A stretch of DNA of 64,000 nt. It comes from Heterohyrax brucei (lineage: Eukaryota; Chordata; Mammalia; Hyracoidea; Procaviidae). This document shows positions 55,641 to 64,000 of the stretch, piece after piece (within the stretch, counting starts at the first letter, position 1; every line of letters begins with the position of its first letter). The notes beneath the pieces are model-generated. The model saw only the letters and a list, made by a program, of their open reading frames with translations. It did not search any database and had not been told where the DNA came from. The stretch is from NCBI GenBank assembly GCA_028571685.1, contig CM053154.1:5059501-5123500 (forward strand), read 5' to 3'. A program made the position numbers and the translations under genes.

Positions 55641-55734
55641 AAGGGATGATCTGGATGACTCTAGCCTTCTTCATGTTGGCTGGCAAGTTGCCTGTCCTCA
55701 TGTTCTCCTTCATGATCCGGACATTCGTCAGCTT
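55641..55734 (-). CDS. PTPRE: PTPRE inter-domain linker exon
   Basis: A 94-nt exon reading KLTNVRIMKENMRTGNLPAN, then MKKARVIQIIP, plus one base of a Tyr codon. Identical to human. It links D1 to D2. Acceptor ttctgcag, donor gtaaggca. Confidence 0.98.
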
Positions 55735-56197
55735 CTGCAGTTGGAAGAATAATGACAGGTTAGAACTCCAGCACCCCTGAGCAAATCACTGTGTCATAAA
55801 CTAGCACAACAGGGAGAGTGCCTGTTCACAGGAAATATCTGCCTCCCAGAGCAGCCGGGCCCTTGGCCTTGGGAATGAAACGTCTGCAAGGCGGGCCCCG
55901 CGGCTGCAGGTGTGGGCACGGCAGCACTCCCCTTCCTGGGTCCCAGCCCCCGGCCTTGGGTGTGAGTGCAGAGACCCTCGTCTCCCTGGGCCCTGGGCCC
56001 CCTGCCCTGGGGTATGGGCACTGAGGCCCTCTGCTTCTCCTTGCCTGAATCCTGGGCATCCCCCCTGCTCTTCCTTGGTGAGGCAAAAGGGGAAGTGGTG
56101 GATTGTGGCTTCACTTCAATGGTCACCATCTTCCTTGTTCCCTGTGCGACCCAGCCCGGCCACCCACCCCAAGGAGGGGACACCCATAGGCCCCTAC
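55735..56197. other. PTPRE intron with degenerate GC-rich repeats
   Basis: Between about 55850 and 56040, roughly three ~60-bp imperfect units with 'gg.ccctgggccc..ggcctt/gggt.tgag' are visible. No gene. Confidence 0.5.
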
Positions 56198-56347
56198 CCG
56201 GAACTCCTCCTCCAGCCCGATCTTGTCGAAGTGGCTGGCGGAGCCGTGCAGTGTCTGCAGGTGCTTCTCCAGGGAGGACACATCGAGCTCCGTGTCACCG
56301 TAGAGGTAGTACTCCAGTAAGGCTTGGTAGATGAAGGTGTACTGCAT
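56198..56347 (-). CDS. PTPRE: PTPRE D1 C-terminal exon (MQYTFIYQALLEYYLYG)
   Basis: A 150-nt in-phase exon reading MQYTFIYQALLEYYLYGDTE, then LDVSSLEKHLQTLHGSASHF and DKIGLEEEFR. It forms the end of D1 and the start of the linker. Only conservative changes from human (MHGTTTHF to LHGSASHF). Confidence 0.98.
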
Positions 56348-56921
56348 CTGCGGGGACCCGGGGGACAACGGGCACCCTCGACTCCATCCAGCAGCTCGCA
56401 CCATGGAGATGGCCCCCAAGGGGCCAAGGGACAGAGGTTTGGGGCAGAAGGCAGATTCACGGCAGTTTCTAAGGACCATTCTGGTCAATCAGTAAAGACC
56501 ATCAGTACAGTTGGCGTTTACCAGGGACTCCCCTTGCCAGGCACGAGCATGATCACAATCCCCCCATTTATAGGAGGGCATGCAGGTGTGTGTGGAGGGG
56601 GAGTTACCCAAGGTCCCAGGGGAGTGAGCAGACTGGCCAGCAGTGAAACCAGCTGCTCTGATCCAGGGTGCTCCTGGACAGGTGTTATTTGTGATCAGAC
56701 TCCAGCACCCACTCTGAAGCAGCAGGCACTAAACCTATGGCCAGGGGGTGCAGAAGACCGGGTTACCCCACAACTGTGAGGTGCCAGGAGCCGGCTTAGC
56801 CTAGGGCTGTGGTCCGAAAGGGCTCTACACTAATAGGGCCGTGGGGTGCAAAGACCCGTGTGCTTGTTTTGTAGAGCTCAAACACAGAGCCTGGGCTGGG
56901 CTGTAGGGAAGCCCTCCTTAC

Positions 56922-57057
56922 GTCTGTCTGAACCATCTGAGGCCGCTGATTGCGGATTCTGGAGACGAAGTCAAAGACGTCCACCTTCTGCTCTGAGTGC
57001 ATCATGTCGATCATGGCGTCGATCACGATGAAGGTGCCCGTCCGGCCCACACCCGCA
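56922..57057 (-). CDS. PTPRE: PTPRE D1 exon: SAGVGRTG P-loop half and Q-loop
   Basis: A 136-nt exon that completes the serine codon and reads [20 protein letters not shown], then [20 protein letters not shown] and MVQTD. With the preceding exon it builds [10 protein letters not shown], the catalytic P-loop with Cys nucleophile and Arg. QMVQTD carries the Q-loop glutamine. The acceptor ends cccctag, the donor is gtaaggag. Confidence 0.98.
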
Positions 57058-57291
57058 CTAGGGGGAGAAGGGATACACCGTATGGTGAGTCGCTGCTCCC
57101 AGGTAAGGACATAGCCCCGTAAAAAACCTGCAGACCAGGACAGAGGACATTCCTAAACTGGGAGGATAATTTCCACCCCAAAGATGCTCCCTGCGAGTTT
57201 TCTTTGGTTATTAAACAGCAAGTTCACGGCGTGGCCACCAGGGGGCGCTGCAGCCTCAGCACCATGATCCCACACCGTCCCACCTAATAAA

Positions 57292-57425
57292 AAATCCCCA
57301 ACCCTTCGAGTGGATTCCGATTCACAACAACCCTACAGGACTGAATAGAACTGTCCTGTAGGGTTTCCAAAGAAAGCCTGATGGGACTGAACTGCCAACC
57401 TTCAGTTAGCACTGTAGCGAGGAGA
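57292..57425 (-). repeat. AfroSINE-type SINE, truncated
   Basis: 'caacccttcgagtggattcc' start, 'ccaaccttcagttagcactg' end. Confidence 0.75.
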
Positions 57426-58185
57426 GGAAGGAGCACAGGAAGCCCAATGGTTATCTCACAAACGACACTGTAGTAGCCATGAGAGGGTTAACTGAGACCC
57501 TTTCTTCCCTTGTGGCCAGACACTGTCTTCTTGTTCCCACTTATACAACCTGAATTTATTTTCTTCTCAGTGTCACGTTTGAGGTGGGTTTTCCATTGCC
57601 CTGGAAACACAGCGTTGCACGTGCTGAAACTGACGGCAGGGGTGCTTTGTTCTCCCTGATCGAGGAGCCCCGGAGCCAGGCCGGCCACCGCGGAGCCCAG
57701 GGGTGCCGACTGGGAGGCACCAGCCCCCTCGGCCGCTCTCTGCCCGGGCTCTTTGCTCACTCTTGAGATCTTGACGTCCGCCCGTCGGTTTGCTGGTGCC
57801 TTCTGGTCCTCAAGACCTCTGTAAGACGACTTCTCCCTGGGAAGCTGCACCTCTTTCCCAGACCTGGGTGTCATCTCCTCCCAGTGCACCCCTACTGTGC
57901 TCCCGGACGTGCCCCCAGCAGTGCCCTGCCCTGTGGGTGCTGCCTCGGGTCTCCCGCGACCCAGAGCAGGTGGGCGAGCTGTTCTCCCCATGATGGAGCA
58001 CACAGAAGGTGCTCAGTCAGCCATCGGGAAGCAGTAACCCCACAGCCCAGTTCCCGTGTACTGCTGCCACCAGAACTACAGGCAGGAGCTCGGGGTGGCC
58101 TGGTCTTGGCTTCTTCAGTCCATTTACTGCTGTTCTTTTTAACAAAAAGGCTCACGACTTAGGAATTAACAGACTCTTGTCTTGC

Positions 58186-58348
58186 TACTGGTGGCATAGC
58201 AGTTAGGTGCTGTGTCGGCTAACAAAGAGGTCGGCAGTCCACATCCGCCAGGTGCTCCCTGAAGCTCTATGAGGCAGCTCTGCTCTGTCCTGTAGGGTCC
58301 CTATGAGTGGGAATCGACTTGACGGCAAGGGGTTTTGGGGTTTGGGTG
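58186..58348 (+). repeat. AfroSINE-type SINE
   Basis: 'gctactggtggcatagcagt' start, 'gagtgggaatcgacttgacgg' end, G/T-rich tail. Confidence 0.85.
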
Positions 58349-58355
58349 TCTCGTC

Positions 58356-58485
58356 ACTAGTGGTGCAGGGGTTAAGCATTAGTCTCCTAACCAGTTAGAA
58401 TCTACCAGACGCTCCTTGGAAACCCCATGGGGCAGTCCTGTCCTGTAGAAGTAGACCCGAGGCAAAGGGGTTTTGCTTAGTTTTG
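58356..58485 (+). repeat. AfroSINE-type SINE, shortened
   Basis: 'actagtggtgcaggggttaag' start, 'gctccttggaaaccccatgg' middle, internal deletion before the tail. Confidence 0.75.
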
Positions 58486-58616
58486 TCAGGCACTTTCCTT
58501 TCTGATGGGGACGGCCACTGCTCTGAGTTTATCAGCCTGTCCAGATGAATTCCCCTCCCGGCTCACGCAGAGAGCAGAGAAGGCAGGAGAGCCCCTAGTG
58601 GAGTCTTTACAAAAAG

Positions 58617-58800
58617 CAGTAAGCAGTTGTCACTGTGTGGACTCTGATCCCTCGTGACCCCAAGTGTGTCAGCGTAGAGCTGTGCTGTGTGTTCTCCGTG
58701 ACCAAATCGCCGAAGTCCATCAGCAGCCTTTTTTGCCAGGACCCACTGGGTGGAGGAACTGGCCACCTCTCAGTTATCAACAGTGCACCCTAACCATTGG
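58617..58800 (-). repeat. AfroSINE-type SINE, long subtype
   Basis: 'gttgtcactgtgtggactctg' start and 'gtgcaccctaaccattggcc' end. Confidence 0.7.
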
Positions 58801-59869
58801 CCTTCCGTTTTCAGCGCAGGGAACTGAAACCCGAAGGTGGCCGACTGGCGGTCCCTCGGGTCCTGTGAGTGCAGGGGCCAGGAGCTCCCCCTGACCGCCA
58901 TCCTCCCAGTCCCTGACTCACCTGTTGGCAGCGCAGGCCGCACAGGCACCCCAGGAGCTGGGCTGGGCGTGAGGCACGGCCCGTCCCCTTAGGTCCTGAC
59001 TGGGCGTCCACCAGGACACAAGTCCACGAAGGGTACTACTCGCCCTTTTAAAACACAGCCTGCCTGAGCCAGTCAACCAGCTGGGGCCCGGGGCCTCTCC
59101 ACGAGGGACGTTTCCACAGCAGAAGCATCTGTACACTTGCCTCTGGGGGGGAGGACTGTGCCCGGCCTCTGAAGCTCAGGATGCCCCCAGTAAACAAAAC
59201 ACCGGTGTGGAAACAGCTGAGGGATGCACCGTGGCATAGAGCAAAGCGGGGACGTGTTCTGGGGATCTGCTTTTCACAACCTAAGGAAGAACCACCGTGA
59301 TGGCCATGGTGACAGTGCGGGTGGCGGTGATGGTGGCTGTGGTGGGGTGACTGCGGTAGCAGCGGTGGTGGTCACGGTGACGGTGGTGGCGGCTCAAGGC
59401 TCGGGCACGTCCTTCAGCTGTTTGGTGCCTCTGTGGGCTGCCCTGTGAAGAGCCGGGGCTCCTGTGGAGCCTGGTTCCCACCTGTGTCTCTGTGGCTGTG
59501 TGAGCCCTCTGAGGGGCTCTCTTTGCGAGGAGGGGCTGCATGGGTGGGGCTGGCCCCACGCCACCAGCCATCTGGAGAAAGGGCTTTGGTAACCACGGAG
59601 TGAACAGCAGCTGGGCCCCGTCCACCTCTCACTTCAGTCACTTTCTGGGATTCCCAGAGCCACTACTTGGTAAAGGTCCTTGTGTGCTCAGATGGGACCA
59701 TGCTCTTGTGTCCCTGCCTGGTCCCCTTCACTTGATATGGTCCACCAGTCATTAGCCCTCACAGGACAGGGGCCTGCCCCGAGGCCTCCTTTGGAGGATG
59801 GTGGCCTACCCTGAGGCCCACCTCAGAGGACAACGGCCCTGAGGCCCACCTCAGGCCCAGCTCACATAC

Positions 59870-60030
59870 CTGCAGTGGACCACAATGGGCCCAGCGTGTG
59901 TCGGGTTGAGCGCCCTCACTTTCTTCAGGAACTTCAGCATCCCGATGGGTGTGAAAGGCACCCCAAAGTCGGGCCAGCTGGTGAAGTGCAGCTGGGACAC
60001 GAGCCGTGGGGCTTTGCAGCCATCAGAGAG
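59870..60030 (-). CDS. PTPRE: PTPRE D1 exon: WPD loop and HC of the P-loop
   Basis: A 161-nt exon reading [20 protein letters not shown], then [33 protein letters not shown] and AG of a serine codon. WPD at 59968-59976 supplies the general acid aspartate of the active domain, and the final Cys is the nucleophile. Compared with human ([11 protein letters not shown]), the junction with the upstream exon lacks one Gln. Acceptor ctctgcag, donor gtatgtga. Confidence 0.98.
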
Positions 60031-61244
60031 CTGCAGAGAAAGAGCACCGTAAGTGTATGTCAGCCTCGGGCCCTCTCCCACCCTGCCCCAGCACCCTCTC
60101 TGCGGAAGCTTGGACGGCTCCCTGTCCCCAAGGCTAGGATAGCCACGGCGTATGTGGGGTTGGGTGGGGTGGGGGTCCCTGAGACAGGACCCCATGTGCA
60201 GAAAGTGCTGTGGTCAGGCACGGACACAGTCCAGGCGAGGCAGGCCTTGAATGGTTAGAAACTGGTCCCACAGCTGGTCTACAACTTATGGTCCCACTGG
60301 CAAGCAGGTGGTCATGTCCATCTGCCTGGGCTGGGTCCCCTTGTGTCCGTGGTCCTGGGCCATTACTGACAGCACCTCCTTTCACGCTCAAATGTGCCTC
60401 CGTTTTGGTCAGCCTGCTCACGCCCCAGGCTGTCTCACGGCTGCTTTTACTTTTGCTTCCAAGGGCCCCAGAGTTAGCTTCTCCATTTCCCCAGCCCCAG
60501 GGACTGTGACCAAAGTGTCTAGAAGAGCGTGGGTGAGTGAGTGAGTGAGTGGGGGCGGGGTCTGGGAGGGAGTTGGTAATAAGAACAATAAATTTCATTC
60601 ATTTCTTCTTTTTGCTTTGGCTACTAGCAATCTCAGAGATGTATTTTGTGATCTAACTATGCTTATCACACTATCTTTGATTCCTGGTAAAATAGACTTC
60701 TGCTTTCCGATAGTTTTTTATAGCTCTTCAATTTTGATTTGTATAGGCACGGTTCTTGAAAGGAGCCTTAAATCATTTTGGGGGGAAGCTAAAAAGAAAT
60801 TAATACGAAAAATAATGAAAGAATTTCAGATACAATTTTGAGAGCTCCTGGATTCTTCCTTCACAATCAGAGCAGGCTACTGAGAGAGGACCTTAACCCC
60901 CACGCCCCTCAGTGGCTTGACAGGATTCTGGGGAAGCCCAGAACGGCTGCTGGGGCAGGAGCTTCCAGGAGCTTGTGTCTCACTCGCAGCAGACACACGG
61001 ATGTGTGTCTCAGGCCCATCTCTGCTGATTCACATCCACCACCCACTCATGTCCACCCACCCACCCCGCATGGCTACACCCTGCACCCTTGGGCCGTAGC
61101 AGCCTCCCTCCCCTGCCTCAACAAAAACCCCTGTAATGCTGGTGCACATCAGCCTTCACAGAATAGAAGACAGAAGTGCATCAGCCATCGACCCTGCAAG
61201 CAGACATGAGGACCGGTCCTGAGTCAGTGGCTCGGGGTGCTTAC
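60031..61244. other. PTPRE intron
   Basis: No gene or clear repeat apart from a short (GTGA)n run near 60534-60552. Confidence 0.55.
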
Positions 61245-61364
61245 GGACTGGACGCAGAACTTCCTGACGGTGTAGTCCACCAGCACCATGCAGTCCTCCA
61301 TGCACACACGGATGTTCCCATATGTCCAGCAGCCCTGGTCCGGCCAGTACTGATGGCACTTTTC
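61245..61364 (-). CDS. PTPRE: PTPRE D1 exon ([15 protein letters not shown])
   Basis: A 120-nt in-phase exon reading [20 protein letters not shown], then [20 protein letters not shown]. It matches human [20 protein letters not shown] closely. This is the most 5' PTPRE exon in the window. The preceding exon (human YKEKNKFIAAQGP) was not found to the right, so it lies beyond 64 kb. Acceptor tttcctctgtag, donor gtaagcac. Confidence 0.98.
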
Positions 61365-61484
61365 CTACAGAGGAAAATTTAGTAGGAATAACCAGGGCTG
61401 CAGGGGACACTCCATTACCGCTCCCCACCCCACACGAGGAATAGACTTGACTGTGACAGCTTGCTATCCCCACAGGCACCCCAC

Positions 61485-61762
61485 CATCCTCACAGACAAA
61501 CTCACCATCCTCACAGGCACCCCACCATCCTCACAGGCACCCCACCATCCTCACAGGCACCCCACCATCCTCACAGGCACCCCACCATCCTCACAGGCAC
61601 CCCACCATCCTCACAGGCACCCCCACCATCCTCACAGGCACCCCACCATCCTCACAGGCACCCCACCATCCTCACAGGCACCCCACCATCCTCACAGGCA
61701 CCCCACCATCCTCACAGGCACCCCACCATCCTCACAGGCACCCCACCATCCTCACAGACAAC
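61485..61762 (+). repeat. 20-bp minisatellite, 14 copies
   Basis: Fourteen copies of ccatcctcacaggcacccca, nearly identical, with 'acagacaa' variants at both ends. One copy carries an extra C, which shifts the open frame. It lies about 120 bp upstream of a PTPRE acceptor. Confidence 0.97.
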
Positions 61763-61931
61763 CCTACTCTCTGCACAGACAAGCCCCATCATCCTCACAG
61801 ACAACGTTCACCATCATAAAGACAAACCCACCATCCTCAAGGAAGAACTCCACCTCAGACAAGTGGCCCCCCGGTACACACCAGGATCAGGTCAAGCTTT
61901 TCTCAGAGCTGACAGAACACTTGGCAAGTGT

Positions 61932-62076
61932 GTCCAGACCCAAACCCAGTGCCATAGAGTCGATTCTGAGCCATGGCGACCCGATGGGACAGAGAACTGG
62001 CCCACAGATGTGAACCGCTGACCTTCCAGTTTGCAGACATAGCCCTCAACCAAGATGTCACCAGGGTTTCCTGGCA
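61932..62076 (-). repeat. AfroSINE-type SINE
   Basis: 'aacccagtgccatagagtcg' start, 'ctcaaccaagatgtcaccag' end. Confidence 0.85.
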
Positions 62077-62664
62077 AGTGTCTGGCTCATCTTGTTTGTG
62101 GGAGAACTGAGGTCCTCCACAGGTTACAGGCAGACCTGAGTCTAGGAGGACTGAGACTTCCTGATCCCATGCCAGCGACCTCGGACTTACTTGTTCCTTC
62201 TTTCACTAATTCCACAAACACTTACTGACGCATCGTGTACTATTCGGTCGTGCCTGCCGCTTCAGACCCAGGGTGCCCTGACCTCAAGTGCCCGCTGGGC
62301 TGGGCTGGGTCCATGTCAGGCTCCCAGTGAGGCCTCACTTCCCAGCCATTTCCCACCGGTGTCAGCGTTTCATCTGCTTGCTCCTGCACCGGTCACCAAA
62401 GGCCACCAGGATCTGTCTGCCACCACCCTGCCTGTCACGTGTAAGGGACCTAATCCCCTAATGACCCTGGTTTTCCTCTAACAAGGCCCAGGCTGAGCCA
62501 GGTGTGTGCAAAGGATGGGCACGCTGTATACACAGGCCTGTCCTCTGCCTTCCCGCCTTCCAAAACACAGATGGCCTGTTACACAAGCACCCTAGAGCGA
62601 GGCCTCTCAGCCCTTGAGGCAAGGCCATCACCTAACCTATGGTTTCTTCTTTATGTTTTCAGAG

Positions 62665-62850
62665 TTGTTGGGGAGTCGAGTCTGAGTCATGGCAACCCCA
62701 TTTGGGTCCGAGTGCAGCTGTGCTCCGTAAGGTTTTCAGTGGCTGACTTTCTGGAAATCGATTGCCAGGCCTGTGTTCTGAGGCCCCTCTGAGTGGGTTT
62801 GGACCTCCAGGCTCTCAATTAGCAGCTGAGTAGATTTACTGTTTTCACTA
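62665..62850 (-). repeat. AfroSINE-type SINE, long subtype, diverged
   Basis: 'gttggggagtcgagtctgag' start, 'caattagcagctgagtagat' end. Confidence 0.7.
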
Positions 62851-64000
62851 CATGGGGCTTGGGACCCATGGTGAATCCTCCATAAATACAGACTTCATAA
62901 AGGAATGGGGACCCACTTAAGGGTAAAAGAAAAAGAAATCTGTTTAAGAAGTCCTAGCTCTGGAGAAATCTCTGGCATTTAATCAAGAACCTGGCTATTA
63001 ATCCTAGGAACTGCCATGTGTGGTCATGTCTCAAGTATCAGTACTCTTAAAAATAGGAAGCATCGTGGTTTCACCAGAGACCAGCATCCCTGGGGCAAGC
63101 TTCCCATCCCTACATCTGCCTGTGCGGTCTGCTGCTCAGACGGGCCTCTGACGTGGACAGGGTAACAGTGGAGGCCTAGCAGGGCCTGCTCTGAATGAGT
63201 CCCTACCCTCCTCAGGACCTCGGTGGCCCTGTCCTGCTTCAAACACTGGCATTAGGAACCCGAGGACCATGAGGCTGGGGTGTTTCTCAGGCAGAACAGA
63301 TATTTTCCACCCAACTGGCCCTTCACTCATCTCATGCCCTCATGCAGAACATGCTAGAACACTCTCCTAACTGGCCATCCCCCCTCCCACCTTCCTCTTT
63401 GTTTTTGTGAGGTGAGTCCACCTCCTAAAGCACCCCTCTTTGTTGCAAGCCCCCCATAAGCCCCTGCCACCAGCTCTCTGCCCCCAGGGCTCGGGCTTCA
63501 CGGGCATGTTCTCACCCATGGCCATCACTTCTAGGCCGTGGGCACCTTCCCTCCCTTCACTTAGATAACGAGACGTCAACGCTGAGTTTCCCAACACTGA
63601 GCCCGAGATGTGGGGAAGATGGACAACAGAAGAAGTGTGAGCAATTCAGGGAAGGGGAACTTGATTGAGACACAGTTTCGTCTGAAGTGCTGGACATCGA
63701 AATGGGGAAGCCAGCTCCCCCTGAGTATGGAGTCAGTTGGCCTTGTGGAAAGCAGGTGAATTTGGAGAGTGTGGGTGGGCCTCGCTGAGCCACTTGAAGG
63801 CCTTAGGAGCAAAAGGGAATTGTCTCCCCCAAGGAGGGTTCTGCTTCCAGACCATAAAGAGACATCCCGAGAGAACTGCCCTCGTTCTCCCACGGCCTGA
63901 CCTATGGACTTGGACTTCTCAGTTACTACAGTATGACGTCAGCCAGTTTCCCCCAAACTAGCCCCTCTCTCTAATGTGTGTGTGTGTTTGTGTGTATTGT

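Larger units (their letters stand above)
57058..59869. other. PTPRE intron
   Basis: Contains four SINEs (listed) and a GGT/GTGGCG-rich stretch at about 59310-59400. An open frame on the - strand at 57488-58003 has no family resemblance and no splice support, so it is not called. Confidence 0.6.
37105..64000 (-). other. PTPRE: PTPRE gene, 3' part (5' end outside window)
   Basis: Receptor-type protein tyrosine phosphatase epsilon is a transmembrane (or, from an alternative promoter, cytosolic) enzyme with two tandem PTP domains that acts on Src-family kinases, Kv channels and insulin and cytokine signalling. Eleven coding exons are found on the - strand with consensus splice sites and agreeing phases, giving 458 residues ending [21 protein letters not shown]. 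Epsilon rather than its paralogue PTPRA is supported by residues such as [31 protein letters not shown] and VVQDFIDIF. The exons for the signal peptide, membrane segment, first half of D1 and the pTyr loop lie beyond the right edge. Confidence 0.95.
61365..64000. other. PTPRE intron running off the window
   Basis: Contains the 20-bp minisatellite and two SINEs (listed). 62080-62660 and 62850-63970 show nothing recognised apart from a terminal (TG)n run. Confidence 0.6.

Noticed and set aside
57488-58003. 171-aa - strand frame in a PTPRE intron
   Set aside because: No recognisable domain, no splice or promoter support, GC-rich intron; chance frame.
61447-62021. Two ~187-aa + strand frames of HHPHRHPTILTGTPPSSQAP
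   Set aside because: Pure translation of the 20-bp minisatellite inside a PTPRE intron.

Overview
This is nuclear DNA of a placental mammal. Two multi-exon genes with consensus splice sites lie tail to tail: the 3' part of MKI67 (Ki-67 antigen, + strand, about 1-19.3 kb) and the 3' part of PTPRE (receptor-type protein tyrosine phosphatase epsilon, - strand, about 37.1 kb to the right edge). The two genes are also convergent neighbours in human (10q26), so this is the orthologous locus. Many copies of a tRNA-derived SINE (5' end like ccctggtggcacagtgg, 3' end like gagtcggaatcgactcaatgg) and RTE-class LINE pieces match the AfroSINE/RTE repertoire of Afrotheria. I infer an elephant or a close relative; the species cannot be fixed by eye.

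Region by region. 1-19.3 kb: ten well-supported MKI67 exons, about 2,532 residues of open frame including the stop exon, plus one doubtful upstream exon. They encode the PP1-docking exon (RVSF), linker exons, one 3.9 kb exon made of about 18 tandem ~60-residue repeats, a 43-nt micro-exon, a 2.5 kb exon with the LR-type chromatin-binding tail and a second 34-40-residue tandem array, and the short last exon. The FHA domain lies outside the window to the left. 19.3-37.1 kb: intergenic, with LINE-1, RTE, LTR-like and SINE copies, and an isolated CpG island (29.4-30.2 kb) with CCAAT boxes, GC boxes, a YY1-like site and splice donors, followed by a 16-copy 16-bp minisatellite. 37.1-61.4 kb: eleven PTPRE coding exons (458 residues), from mid-D1 through D2 to the conserved C-terminus, plus a probable ~3 kb 3' UTR. 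61.4-64 kb: a PTPRE intron running off the edge.

The genes do not form a pathway. Ki-67 is the mitotic chromosome-surface and nucleolar protein that recruits PP1 through the RVSF exon. PTPRE is a membrane or cytosolic tyrosine phosphatase whose D1 carries the activity and whose D2 has WPE in place of WPD.

The most unusual content is tandem-repeat remodelling. The Ki-67 repeat unit is about half the ~122-residue human unit. A second 102-bp in-frame minisatellite has grown in the Ki-67 tail. In PTPRE, at least two exon-intron boundaries, including their splice donors, have been duplicated or amplified in tandem. The orphan CpG island is the best candidate for an unrecognised transcription unit.
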